A DNA stretch of 64,000 nt from Macrostomum hystrix (taxonomy: Eukaryota; Platyhelminthes; Macrostomidae): assembly GCA_950097015.1 (NCBI GenBank), contig CATNEN010000038.1:23883001-23947000 (forward strand), read 5' to 3'. The notes under the pieces were generated by a model. The model was not told where the DNA came from. It ran no database searches and worked only from the letters and a program-made list of their open reading frames with translations. This document shows, one piece after another, positions 44,299 to 57,200 of this stretch. The first letter of the stretch is position 1. Each line of letters begins with the position of its first letter. The position numbers and the translations under genes were made by a program.

Positions 44299-47200
44299 AT
44301 GAGCTTCGAAATAGCTTTTATTGTTGTTACTATCTTTTGGCTGCTGGTTGGTGGTGTTCTGCCGTTCATTATTCCAAGAGGTTCTCAGCGTGGGTAAGTT
44401 TTACATAGCTAATATTCAGCTGCACAAATGCGAAATATCTTGATTGTTTTTGTGCTTACTATAATATACTTAATCAGCTTTTATATAAGTTTTACTTAGT
44501 TTTTAAAGATGTTTAAAAGCATACTTATTTAATTTTATAATTTTTGCCAGAACTGTAACTACATTACTTGTAGATGTAGACAGTTGTAGACAGTTTTTCA
44601 TAAAAAATGTACATCTTAACAAGAAATAATAAGAACCGAGTTTAAAAAAATGAGTTAAAAGTTCTAAGTAACCAAAGGTGTTAAATTTGTCTGTTTGAAC
44701 AGTGTAATAATGGGCAATCTAGAAGAGTATGTTGCCAAAGGTGTTATTGAGTACATCTTATGCCACATGAATTCCTCAAGATGTAACTAAAATAGGGCCT
44801 TGCTTGTTCCATGCATAGCTCAGAACTTCACCTTTAAGTGGACTGTAGTTCCCTCAAAGAGGTATCTGTACACAGTTGGAGCTTTAGGATTAATGAAGGC
44901 AAGCTAGTGGTTGACAAGGTCCCAGGTCATTTCGGTGACAAGACATTTCGGTGACAGTCATTTCGGTGACACAATTGGTCATTTCGGTGACAACTATTTT
45001 TTCACCTAAATTTTTGCTGAGAAAACAGCCTTCCACGATCTAGCAGCTGCTTAAAGCCTCACTCGCCTTGTCAATCCAAAACTTGAAAAATGATTATTAT
45101 ACACATTTAATTAGGAACGAATAGGGGCCTAACTATTGAAACTATTGACTACTCATTAAATAATTTAATAATTTAACTCATTTAAAGTAAAACCCAGACT
45201 TAAACAGAGCAATGCAGCTTCTTATTAATACTTTTAGCATTATTTAATTTATATTTTATATGTGTGCATAGGCCTAGTTAAAATGGAAGGCTGTTTTTTT
45301 AGCATAGGCCTATTTAGGTGCAAAAATAGTTGTCACCAATCTGACCAATTGTGTCACCGAAATGACTGTCACCGAAATGTCTTGTCACCGAAATGACCTG
45401 GGACCGTTGACAACAGCATGATTCTAGAGATGTGCATAAGCTTTCCATCTAGGGTATCAGTGATCACATGTGTGCCAGTGAGAATGTGGTGATGAATCAG
45501 AGGTTGCAGCAATTCTGTTGAGAACAAGAATCATGACACACTTCTTAGCACCATGCTCAACCATGCCTAGTACCTCTTGGTGTGTGCCTCAGTAGTACTT
45601 TTGATAGAAGAAGTAGGATTCATCAATCGCCATTTCTTTACTAGGACCTCTAAGTTCTACCAGATTATCAATCACTGGGCACATATGTCCCTGATAAAGT
45701 TTTATCACTGATAGAGATCTCAGTGACCTAAACTGTGATCATTTTCATTGTTTCTTGTTGAAACATACATTTTTCAAATGAAAAATAAATTAACAAACTA
45801 AATAGGAAAATTGACAAAATATTTGCATAATCATCTAGCAACAGAGGTGGTGTTGTGGCAACAATTATTAAAATGATAAACCCTATTATAACTATTTAAA
45901 GTCAAACAGACTCAGGCAGCTTGCAAAGGCATGGACAGGCCTACAGATAGGCATAAACAGTTCAAGACAAGGATAGTATGTGGGTGGCACTTGCAAGTGC
46001 GTCTTTCTCAATCTTTCTCAATTCTTAACTGAAAAGTCCTTAATTTATAAGTCTATCATTCCATAATTTCATACTGACTCCATAAATGCAATCAGCTGTT
46101 TTAATGTTTGTGGGAAAAATAATGAGTATAATAACCAGTCACCACTTTATACAATAACAATATAGAGTCCACCTTTGGCAATTCAGGACTTTAAGCAAAA
46201 AAAATTAAATGTTTTCCTTTATAGATTCCTTCACATCTAGATGTCATGTACTAGTTATTTCTTTATTTTTTTCCTAGCAACTTGTAACTTTAGAAACTTA
46301 AGTTCATGTAGACTCTATACAAGCATGTGGGTTTATTCATAAAAACTGGGCTTGAAATAGTTTGCTGATATTGTTGTAGGCCTAACTTTTTAGTAAAGTC
46401 TTGATCTTAATGATGCCACCAAAGTTGTTCTAGGGCTCTTGTAATAAATATGATTTCGGAGACTTATAATTCTAAAATTGTCTTATGACAAACTTATGAG
46501 TGTCTTCAGTTATTTACTTTATGTACTTATTATTTCAAATTCAAATTGGTAGTGAATGTATTTAGTCTGGTCTATATGTTCAATATGGCCAATATTTATC
46601 CTTTCTATTTACTTGCACTTATAACTTTACTGTATTATTTCTGTAAGTACTCTTTATCAGTCACTATTTATCTGTCTTTATCCTTCTTTATTAAGTCTTA
46701 TCACTCTTCAGTCACTCTTCAATTGATCTTCAATTATTCTTCAGTCTATCTTGGGCTTACCAGTGGATCTAGGGTTACTACTCTCCTTTCACTTTATTCA
46801 CTTCTCTTTCTCAATGTCTCTTGAAATAACTTTTAAGGCAAACACTTCACTATTTCAAGCTTTCTTATCCTTATTGTTGTTCACATAAAAAAATCTTGAT
46901 TTTCATCTGCCTTGTACTTGTTTGTTTTTACCTGCTCTTTGTGCCCCTCCTCAAGTTTCTCCACTTCAGTAAAACTTTAATGAACTTAGTGCATTGGTGC
47001 ATTAAAACAAGTGTTGCATTAAAACAAACATTGTGCATTAAAAAGTAAGAAGTAAATTTTTAAGAAATAAGTCCTATTTCAATATTAAATGCTACAACTT
47101 AAGCATATATATTATAAATTATTTTGAAATGATATCATTTTGAAATATCAAACATGCTAATTGAATTCACATTTTATCATTGCCAATCATTAGCTAAATG

Positions 47201-47703
47201 AAGTGGCTAATCTATATAATTGCTAGTTTCTTTATTATGATGTTATATTAGAAAATATTTTACTTTTAATCCTACCCTAGCCCTTACCCTATTTTACTCA
47301 GTTTTAATTATCAATTTTAACCCGATTATTAATTTTCAGATTAATTCAAACAATGCTGGTGCTGACAGCAGTGTGTTGCTACTTATTGTAAGTTAGCATC
47401 ATTTGGTTGAAACTATCTAATTTTGTAATTTATCTCAATGTATGTCTCTGAGTTAATACAGTGCTATAGAGGAGACTGGGAGTGATGAGTATCTAAGCAA
47501 GGGCAATATGAAAATCTTTGTTTCTAGAGTTTTCTTAGCCCAGTCCTCTCAATCCTCAATAAGGTTAACTGTAAAACAATATTAATGTCCTTAAAAATTT
47601 CAGCTGGCTAATCATGATTCTGGCCCAGAAGAATCCACTGATTGGGCCTCAGTTGCACAATCTGACAATGGCTATCATCTTGCGTGAATGGGATCGCGCC
47701 TAA
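44299..47703 (+). CDS. ATP6V0E: V-type H+-ATPase subunit e (3 exons, 80 aa)
   Basis: Exons 44299-44393, 47340-47387 and 47604-47703 join in phase (2, then 2) with GTAAGT donors and TTTTCAG / TTTCAG acceptors. The product is the small hydrophobic subunit e of the membrane Vo sector of the proton pump. It has two membrane segments: the first in exon 1 (IAFIVVTIFWLLVGGVLPFI) followed by the family motif IPRGSQRG, the second spanning exons 2-3 (VLTAVCCYLFWLIMILAQ). NPLIGPQL and a potential N-glycosylation site (NLT) follow. Length matches the family (about 81 aa). All of this is too short for ordinary ORF calling. Intron 1 holds the inverted-repeat element at 44918-45405. An AATAAA at 48015 is a plausible polyadenylation signal. 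Confidence 0.93.
44918..45405. mobile_element. MULE-type MITE, 488 bp, with 8-bp target duplication
   Basis: Long inverted ends of about 85 bp start GGTCCCAGGTCATTTCGGTG and contain four CATTTCGGTGACA modules, matched in reverse on the right (ending CACCGAAATGACCTGGGACC). GTTGACAA is duplicated at 44910-44917 and 45406-45413. There is no coding capacity. The modules match the ends of the broken MULE at 29785-32418, a likely source family. It sits in ATP6V0E intron 1. Confidence 0.88.
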
Positions 47704-50700
47704 CCTTACTATGAAAATATATGAAAAATACTGCTAATTTCACACTATTTTGGTTTAGTTTTTGACACTAAAATTGTTGCTTTTAACAACAGTTTCTGTG
47801 CTTACTAATGTTATTACTAAAATTCTTGATAAGACTTAGCTTGTGCAGTCAAATGTGATTATATGTCTTAAAGTAAGAGTAAGTTCAATGAAAAAACTTT
47901 TGATTTTGCTTTAAATCAACAAAATTTAAATAGAACTAAAAAATTCCATACTTAAGCTATTTTGTATAAGTAAAGTGTATAATGAATTGAAGTTTGCTGT
48001 CATATAAAATGCATAATAAATCTGTAATAAGTTATCAACTTGGAACTCTGTTATACTTGTATATTTGTTTTCTTTGACATTTTGATTCATATAATCTCTT
48101 CTTTGTGTTGGAAATAGATTTTCCTATTTCAGTTATTTTAATTGTTCCTTAACCTAAATGAGAACACAATAAAAACCAATTAATAGGTTAAAATAAATAT
48201 TTCAAACATTTATGTTATTGTAGTGCAACAGTTGGTGTTGTCAATTAGTTTATTTATTAGTATCTAGTTTTCGTTCGTTAATTTTGTCAAAATGGATTAA
48301 AAAGAAAGTGCTGTACACTATATGCTACTTTGCGACCTGATTCCTTAGTAGTATCATATAGCTACCATTGCTGAATTTGCCTATTTAGATTATTCACATT
48401 TAGATAATTGTTGATTATTAACCACTGTCGATTTTCGTTTAATACGAGCGTAATATCTATAAATATTTTAATGATCCGTGTTCTAATCAATAAACTTATA
48501 TAATGCATATAAAATTTAATTTGCCATTGTGTAATTTCTTTTTTGTTCAAATCGCATTGTTAAAACTAAAATGTACATTTTTGAAAAGACTAATTTAGTT
48601 AATTGATTCTCAAGAATGGTTCAGGGATGGATAATACTAAGGACATATGAGATGAGACTGATGAGACTGAGACTGATGTCCGCCTTCCTTCTGCTTAACG
48701 CTCATTAAAGCGTAACCGGCTTCCAAGCGATAGAAAGGGGAGAACTGGGCCTCATCCCCCGTACTACTCCACCTCTGATGGCAATGGTAGCTTTGGGTGT
48801 GACTGAGAGATAATACTCCGGGAGAGATGAGGAGAATGACACCGGGGAGGATAAGACAAGAGGGATGGGATATGTGATTGCATTGCTGAAGAAGTGATGC
48901 GTTACATTCAGTTAAATAAAAAATAAATAAGAAGCCTTTTGATAAGGCAATCAACACGCGCAACTTGATATGATTTAATGGACAACAATGCATAAATACC
49001 AATACCTGAACGGACACTCAGTAGATAAAATAATTTATTTAGAGATAAAAATTTAGTTCTCTTTTAACTGACCCTTGCGTACATTAAATTAGGCTACAGA
49101 GAGACAACGGAAAAGAGTAATGTCCTGCAACCAGTCTTTAACAAAGTTGATTATTCAAAGCGGACTATAACAAACAGGGTTTACGTATCACATGACAATT
49201 AATAAAAATTTTAAGCAAAGCCTGTGCAAAAGTGTCGATGTTGACTGAATGGAAAATAACAATAACAATATACGAGTACATTGAAAATACTAGACAATTT
49301 AGTTTTCTAAATTTAGGCCATAGACACTGCAAGATTAGAAAATGTAAACACAACTAACCTATTAAGAAATAAACACAAGGAATGGTGGGCTGACGATATT
49401 AAACATCAATTTGTTTCGTCTTTATAATATTCTTTGGAATAATAGCGATTGAGATACATCAAACAATGCGTGTATACTATCCTATACACACCTGTGTACA
49501 TGCAGCTGTTCAGTCCATGGACGGCAAATCTCGACCCAAATTTGTATCCCAACTAGTGCTGGTACCTATTTTACAGCAAGGAGAATGTTTATAAACAAAT
49601 ACCTAAGGTATTCTATCTTATTGGAGGAAGAAATTATTGCGATAAATAGGCGTAAAACTTAATGACTTCAATTCAACCTTTAGTCTCAAGTCGCACATTC
49701 ATTAATCGACTGACATTATACATACTACTGTTTAGTAGTAGGTGTAGAAACTTACTTATGAAACTTTACGAAACTTAAGATGCTGCTTATGTTGTGCAGG
49801 AGTAATTAAAAAAAGAGAGTAGCTTTTATGCATACATTAAACCCCCACTTTTATATATATAAGTATATATATATATACATATTTGCTTTAATGTTCTAGT
49901 ATTTCGTGCAGTAAGACCTGAAGCACACGACAAAAAAGTAAATATATACTAAAAAATTGTACATGTACAATAAAGTGAACATCTATTAGTCGTTTAAAAG
50001 CACAACAAAAAAGACCAGTTGACTATGATATAATATAGTCTATTGGACTTGACATAAAATAGCAAAAAAACTTAGCAAACTAAAAGAATCACAAAACTAT
50101 ATTATGAACATTCTGACTAGATAATAACTGACTTCTTTTGCACTATTGATGACTGCAATGCCGTAGTGACAAAAAGGTTCGTTAAACGAATTTCGGTGGC
50201 GCACAATTACAGAATGTGTGGGTTTTTATTTTTTGGATAATAATATTTCTGCTAGAAACATACGAGCTAAAACAAGCCTTTAGTAAAGCATGATGTCTAA
50301 AAATATGGTAAAATATGATTAAAATTAAAATAGGTCTTATTACACGTTAACGACTACTATATATGTTTGAGGTAACAAAACCACACGGAAGAAAACAACA
50401 AATAAATAGATTTGGAAACAAAAATCTACAAAATTCAACATCAGAATGTTTGTTACCACAATCAGCCTACATAAAAAATACTCAAAATAATAGACTCCTC
50501 GCGTATTTTAAAAACAGACTTTTGAAAACACATTTAAGTATACTTATTAGGACACAATAAAAGTCCTATTCTTTGATATTAGCAATTTCAAAGCTTAATA
50601 ACATAAGCAGGAAAAAGCTATCAAAAGCAAAGCAAAGCTCGATGAGACATAAAAAAATAAATCAATCGTCTAAATTCTTGTTCTCTCAACGTGAAGGAAT

Positions 50701-51270
50701 CTTTCAATAAAGTACGTTTTCTTTTTTAATTTTAACTTACTAAAAAGTGTAACTCAACAAATTTCCGGCGAAGGAGTTTCTCAAATGTAGTTCAACACTT
50801 AAAACAAAATCTAAAAACTCTATTAAAAACGACATTATTAAACTCAGCTGTGAAAGATTCACAGCCGCTTCTATATGACAGTCTATATGGACTTAATTTC
50901 ACCCCAGCTAATGCTGATACTGCATGTATATACATATTTTACAGTTGATCGAGTAAACTGAAGCATTATAAAGTATCTGGCTTAAGGACAGATGCCTGTC
51001 AAAGGCCGAAACTATATAATCCACAATAGGCTACAGGCCCACAAACAATTACAAAACAACAGTTCGAGAGGCAAAGCTGGGGGAAACAGAAAACAAACTG
51101 CAAAACAAATAACTGAGAGACTGGAAACAACAAAACTTCGATGAAAACTTCACCTAGGCGCTTAGATTGAACTTAGTTAAACATTTTTAACTGATTCAGC
51201 TTATTTTCTGAACCAGGTTTCACTAACTTTAGGAGAGTCAAGATCGGCTTAACAGAAATTCGACGCCACA
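47704..51270. other. Convergent spacer between ATP6V0E and NF1
   Basis: AT-rich DNA holding both 3' UTRs. 48640-48870 has degenerate GATGAGAC / GGGAGAGATGAGG words, a remnant of the 16-bp satellite family. 49485-49520 has a family B SINE tail fragment with CAGTCCATGGAC. TTTATT at 50225 is AATAAA on the minus strand and could end NF1 transcripts. No further gene seen. Confidence 0.45.
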
Positions 51271-54200
51271 TCAGTCCTGACAATCTGGCCTGCCTCTGGC
51301 CATCAGCGGATTGACATGACCGCCAGCGGCTCGGTTGTACAACGATTCGCCGATACTGGTGGCAGTTTCAGGCGCTGTCAACGGAGCACTGGCAGCAACA
51401 CCCGGCTGATGAGATTCCGGAAAACTAGTATCATCGACTAGGGCCAGAGTCAGTGGCGGCTGCGGCAGAACAGTTTCCTCGTCCACCATCTGCTGGAAGC
51501 TGTCCTGACTGATCTTCACCAGCGGCGGCGGCCTCGCTGGAGTCATCGTCGGAGTTGTTGACCTTGTCGAAGTGGCATTTGCCAGCCGAGTAGAAGATGA
51601 ATTGGCTGCCGTCTGCTGGGCAGACATCGAAAGAGTCGGCGATAGATCGCTTAGCTGCGTGCCACTGCTAGTACTGCCCTGACGTACCAGACGGTTGCCT
51701 GTTGTTGTCATCGTCGCTGTTGCACCAGCAGCTGGGTGATGACCGCTGGACGAGCCGTGACGATTGCGCGACGAAAATGATGAAGCAGCCGGCGAATGCT
51801 CGACTGAAGCGTGAGCTCCGCCGACAGCGGCGGGGCCGCCGGCTGCCGATGCGGCCGAAGCCGCTGAGGCGAGATTCAGCAGATCGGCTTGGCCTGCTCG
51901 CATTGAGGACAGGTTGGAAAATTGATTTGTAAACTGAAGCAATGGAGAGTTAAGTGTCTTGCAAAAGGACACAAACGAGAATCGAACCCACGACCTTCAA
52001 GTCGTAAGTCTGACGCTCCAAACAAATGGCTACAACCCTCATGATCGTTCTGCCCTTTAACTTTCTAATTGTCAGGCAGTGTGCACTCTCACTGTGCTTC
52101 GGAGGTTGGCCCTCATGGGCGTACATTGCACAACAACCCCCAAATGAGGAAAATGGACTGGAGCACTCACCGCCGCATCTCTGGCCAATCTTCTCAGTTG
52201 GACTCTGCAGGCTGCCCAGGCTGAGGCTGGACAGCGAGCCGGACATGTTGCGACCACCGGCGGCGATGTTCAAACGAAATGCCGGCCTGAGTTCCAAATC
52301 GTCTGGCGGTAGGTAGGTCTCAACCATGGCCTCTAACAGGTTGACAAAGTGCTCAGCGTGGTCTTTGTTCTGGTTGGCCTGAGAAAAAAACAGCGAAATA
52401 GCAGGTTGTTTATAAAAGGAAAAGACAAATCACGGGAGAGATTAGATATACTGTGTAGAGATAAGGCAGATCTACAGGAAAATGATTCTTGGAAGAGATA
52501 AGACAGGGGAACGATGAGACATGAGGTGGAAGAGATTAGTCAGTGGAGATACGACAATGTTAAAGCTGGGAGAGCAGGAGCAGCAGTTACCTTGGTGAAC
52601 TGTCCCGAGAAGCGCCACAAGCCGCCAAAGCCGATGCTCTGCAAGTAGCTGAGCTGCTGCTGTGAGGGCTCCTCGGTGCAGATCATGTTCTGGATGATGC
52701 TGTGCACAGCGTTTAGGATCACGTGATCGTGACAGTTGGCCAGCACGTAGTTTATTTTGGCGTCGATAAGAGAGTGACTGCAATGGCGAGATTTGACTGA
52801 TTTAATAACATACGACTAAGATACGGGTGTAGGGGGGTGAGTGGCAGAGCAGTTAACGCGTTTCCATCTCGCACCAAGGTCCTTGAGCTCGATCTCGCGG
52901 CGAGGCCACATCATTTAGGGCGCAGCAGCGGAGAGAAGGCTTGGGGGCTTGTGGTGCAATTCACGACCTTGTGGGCCAACCTCCAAGGCACAGTGAAGTG
53001 TGCACTGCCTGACGATGAGAAAGTCAGGGCAGATGTACACACCTGTGTGAGCGTATGCCTGCGTACAGTATCTGTGTGCCTGTGCGGTCAGGAGTCAGCG
53101 AAATGGGCAGAATTGCCTTCTCGCTGGCTGCGGGTCTAGTGTCACCAAATGATGTACCATTGCCCAAATCCCTCCTGCAATAAATATTTATACTATTAAT
53201 TTAAGAGCAAACGTATCCTTTTGTACTAACCAACACCTCATTGGGTTTTGAAAAGTCGTGTTTCCATTCTAAAGAACTCACATAACGGGAAACACTTTCG
53301 GAAAGACTACACTAGCCTCGGCCAGGTATTCGTAGAGAATTCTCGACTCATTCTCGTCCGTTGTGTTGCGCACCATTGTTACCTGAAGAAATTGACATAA
53401 TTGAGTATACATGTACTAAAATTAACGCAATGCTACCAAATTAGAGTCCTACCAAAACAGCAAGCATCAGGGCTTGAGTGCGCTCGTCTGGCAAGGTCTC
53501 CGCATTCAGAAGTACATTATTGTCGTTACAAATTGACAGCCGGTGCTGCTGCTGCTGCTGTTGCTGCTGTAGCTGCATCTGAGGCAGTTGTTGAAGTAGA
53601 ACAAGCTGCTGCTGCTGCTGTTGCTGACTGTTGCCTGGTAAGTTTCTAGCCTCCACACTGCGAGTCCTCTGAGGCATACCGCCCGAGGAGCTGAGACCGC
53701 CGCTGGGCCCACCGCCAGTTGATCGCTGGGATGTTAACGTCGATCTTTGCGTCTGGGCCTCAATTTCAAAGCTTTTCCAACCCTTCATCAGGGTGGGTGT
53801 GAGCAGGTAACTCCCCTGGGGCGACACGACATCGGCGGCGGCGGCGGATAGCGATTTGGAGAGGAGAGTGAGAGAGAGAGACATGGATATTGGATGATGA
53901 TGATGCTGTGATGCGGATGCTACTACGGGTTGCTAATTTTACGAAAATCAATACTTTAATCATAGCCATAACAAATAAAGCACTGTCCAGCGAAAAAGTC
54001 TTGCTAAATCAAACTTTGTACTCATCTAACAGCTTGGTGCACTGAAGCATTTTAGAGATCATTATTATTCCAAGAAATGTTCGACTTTTTTACGGACAGT
54101 GCGATAGAAACACAAATTAGTCGATAAATCGATCAACGAATCCAACAAAAAGTATGGCTTTGATCATCTCAAGGCTTAGCACGCACACCAATAGGCACAC

Positions 54201-57200
54201 ACATCTACATAAATCAATTAGCCTTTCATGTGTAAAGTAAATCAGATATCACGAACATTGATCAAGTTTAAGCATGGGATTCTCAAATCAAACGCAACGA
54301 TGATAACTTTTGTGGGTTCACAAAGACAAGTATTTTTACGTTTACTTTTACTCTATAAAATGACTAAGTCATATTAATATGCACTAATATTAATATAATA
54401 CTAATATTAATATGCACATTAAAATATTTAATGTGTAATTTAGGATTTTCTACGCTTCAAAATCCACTTTACGAAAGTCATGCCTAAAACTGATAACGAC
54501 TAATTTTCCGGTGTTGATGTGAATTATAACAAACTCTATAAGTAAATAAAGATAACAGTTTGAAATCTCGTTTATTGGTCCTTAAAAAACTAAAGCTTGT
54601 GCTGCAATTTTATTCTTTCTGTGCTGTTAGTCGGTATAAATTTCTGTAAACTTCTGTTCTTCAGTAATTAAAAAAAAGATCTAGTTACTACGGAAAGCAG
54701 TCAAAATAGAATGAAGGACAAACAGAAAACTGAAGAGAAGATTTAAAAGAGGAGGAAAGGCAGGAAAAATATTTTCTTTCCTAGTACATTTATACCTATG
54801 ATTTTTGTTTTAAGCTGTAGACTTGTCGTTAATTCTTACTAAGCTAATTGTGTGATAAATTTTTAAGTGTTGTGTTGATTTCTTAGTCTAAGTGTGCTCT
54901 ATATATGCTTCATATTTCCTAGAGTAGATGAACAAACGGCTTGAGCATATCTGGCACAGGCTTGTCGTCTAGAATTAGGCTCAGTGGATATTCTTCTTCA
55001 GGCTTGGCTTGGTAGGACACCAGCTTGTCGGGACGCCATGGCAAGTCAATGGACTTGCAGTACAGCTTCTCAAAGTCAACACCGTCGAACCAATCGTAGA
55101 ATCTGGCGCAATTTCTGTCTGGCCGAAATTCCGGCTCGTAGATGAGACAGTCGTCTACGAAATTGCGAGCAGGTTCAGAGGGCACCGAGTGATCTGGCGG
55201 CAATAGCGACTGGCTGTCATTGCTGGCAGCGTCATCGGCGCTAGCGGTCACGCCTGATGCGCCCTGCTGCAACTGTTTGGCAGCCTCTGAGAATGAAATA
55301 AGACGAATGGTGGGTGAATTTCTTTGCATATAGACCTATGGCCGGAAGGTTTTATGGGTTTTCGCGAATGTACATTAGAGAGAGAAATTAAAACGAAGCC
55401 AGTTGAGGACTGCGAGTGGACGGACTGTGTCGGGGTTTCCGCGAATGTACATTGGAGAAAGAAATATTAAAGCGAAGCCAGCTCAGGACGGAGTGTGTAG
55501 GGGTTTTCGCGAATGTACATTGGAGAAAGAAATATTAAAGCGAAGCCAGCTCAGGACGGAGTGTGTAGGGGTTTTCGCGAATGTATACATTGGAGAAAGA
55601 AATATTAAAGCGAAGCCAGCTCAGGACGGAGTGTGTAGGGGTTTTCGCGAATGTACATTGGAGAAAGAAATATTAAAGCGAAGCCAGCTCAGGACGGAGT
55701 GTGTAGGGGTTTTCGCGAATGTACATTGGAGAAAGAAATATTAAAGCGAAGCGAGCTCAGGACGGACTGTGTAGGGGTTTTCGCGAAGGTACATTGGATA
55801 AAGAAATATTAAAATGAAGTCAGCTGAGGACTGAGGATTTGGGTTTTTTATGTGAATTGGAGAAGAAAAACGAACGGTCCTGCACTTACCTTTCTCCGCC
55901 TTCTTTCTCTCGCGCAGTAAAACGGCCAGTTCTTCAGGCAGGATGCCCCAGTCAACGGAGCCGTCGCAGTCGAAAATGTCCTCCTGATTTGAGAAGCACT
56001 CGTGGGTAAGCAACTCGTAGAGCATTAGACCCAATGCGTAGAAGTCAACAGGATAACCGTAGCCTGCAGTCGGGAGAGAGTCCGGGAGTACGGGATGCAA
56101 ACATGATCCGCAAATCTATGATTGTACAGACCCTATAGGACCGAAGCAGCTCACCTTTATTGCTAAAGTACTCAGGCGCAGCATAGTAGCGAAAGCAGGT
56201 AACGGAGAACAGACGATCTGCCGGCTTCAGCGTCGTAGTGATGGCAAAGTCAGTCAGTTTAATGTAGCCTCTAGCGTCAACCAGGATATTGCTGGCTTGA
56301 ATGTCGCGATGAACGCAGCCGATGCAGTGCAGATACTCCAAGGCCAGGATAATCTGGGCGGCGATCATGCGCACCTCTTCTTCCTGATCAGGTGGGTCGG
56401 TGAAACGGCTATTTTAGTTGGTGTCAAACAGCACAAACCATGTGGGGCGGTAAATTTGTAGCCAAGTGCTGTAAACCATAAAATACTACGGGGTATTTTA
56501 AATACCCCTATTTTCCGTTTTTCGGCATTTAAGTTTGTTTGTTTGTGAATGGCGAGGATAATTTTTTTATCATAATGGAGGACTTTCACGAAAATCGGTC
56601 AATAGTTTTGGGAGCTTAGTAGCTAGTGGGTATTTGAAATATATTTGAGTTTGAGTCGTTGTACGAGTAGAAGGATTTGAACTATAAACTGGTGTTTGAA
56701 ATGACTCTTTAACACCTAAAAAGCATATTACCTTAAATTGGCAGACAATCTTTCCAGAATCCAATTTCTCGTAATAGTCTAGCAGGGTGCCGTTAGGAAA
56801 GTCTTCCATTAGGATACCGAAGTTGTAGTTAGTATCGGTGAAAAAGCCTAGGCCGCTGCGTACAAACGGGTGATCGAATGAGTATAGAAACGCGCGCTCT
56901 AGTAGGTAGCTGCGAATCTCTTCCTCGAATTCTTGCTCCTTGAAGCCAAGGGTGGTCAAGTTGAAGTGAATGCGACTGCAGCTAACTATTTTGCAGCGGT
57001 ATTGTTGGCCAGTCTGGCGATTTTTTATCAGCGGACAAATTGCGTGATGGCCTGGTTGGGCAAAGAAACAATGATTAATCAGTTATACTCTAAATTATAA
57101 CTAAGAGTTACATATCTAACATCTAAATCATTCGGTCGAGTAATTAAAATTAGATTGGTCTAACGCGTTTGCCTCTCGTACCACGGTCCCTAAGTTCGAT

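Noticed and set aside
46546-46824. 92-codon hydrophobic + strand frame as a membrane protein
   Set aside because: It is AT-rich low-complexity translation within ATP6V0E intron 1, with no conserved pattern.
49850-49885. TA-rich stretch as a promoter TATA box
   Set aside because: It is a simple TATATA microsatellite in AT-rich spacer with no gene start nearby.
51702-51932. + strand frame opposite the last NF1 exon
   Set aside because: It is a shadow of the GC-rich Ser/Ala coding exon on the minus strand.
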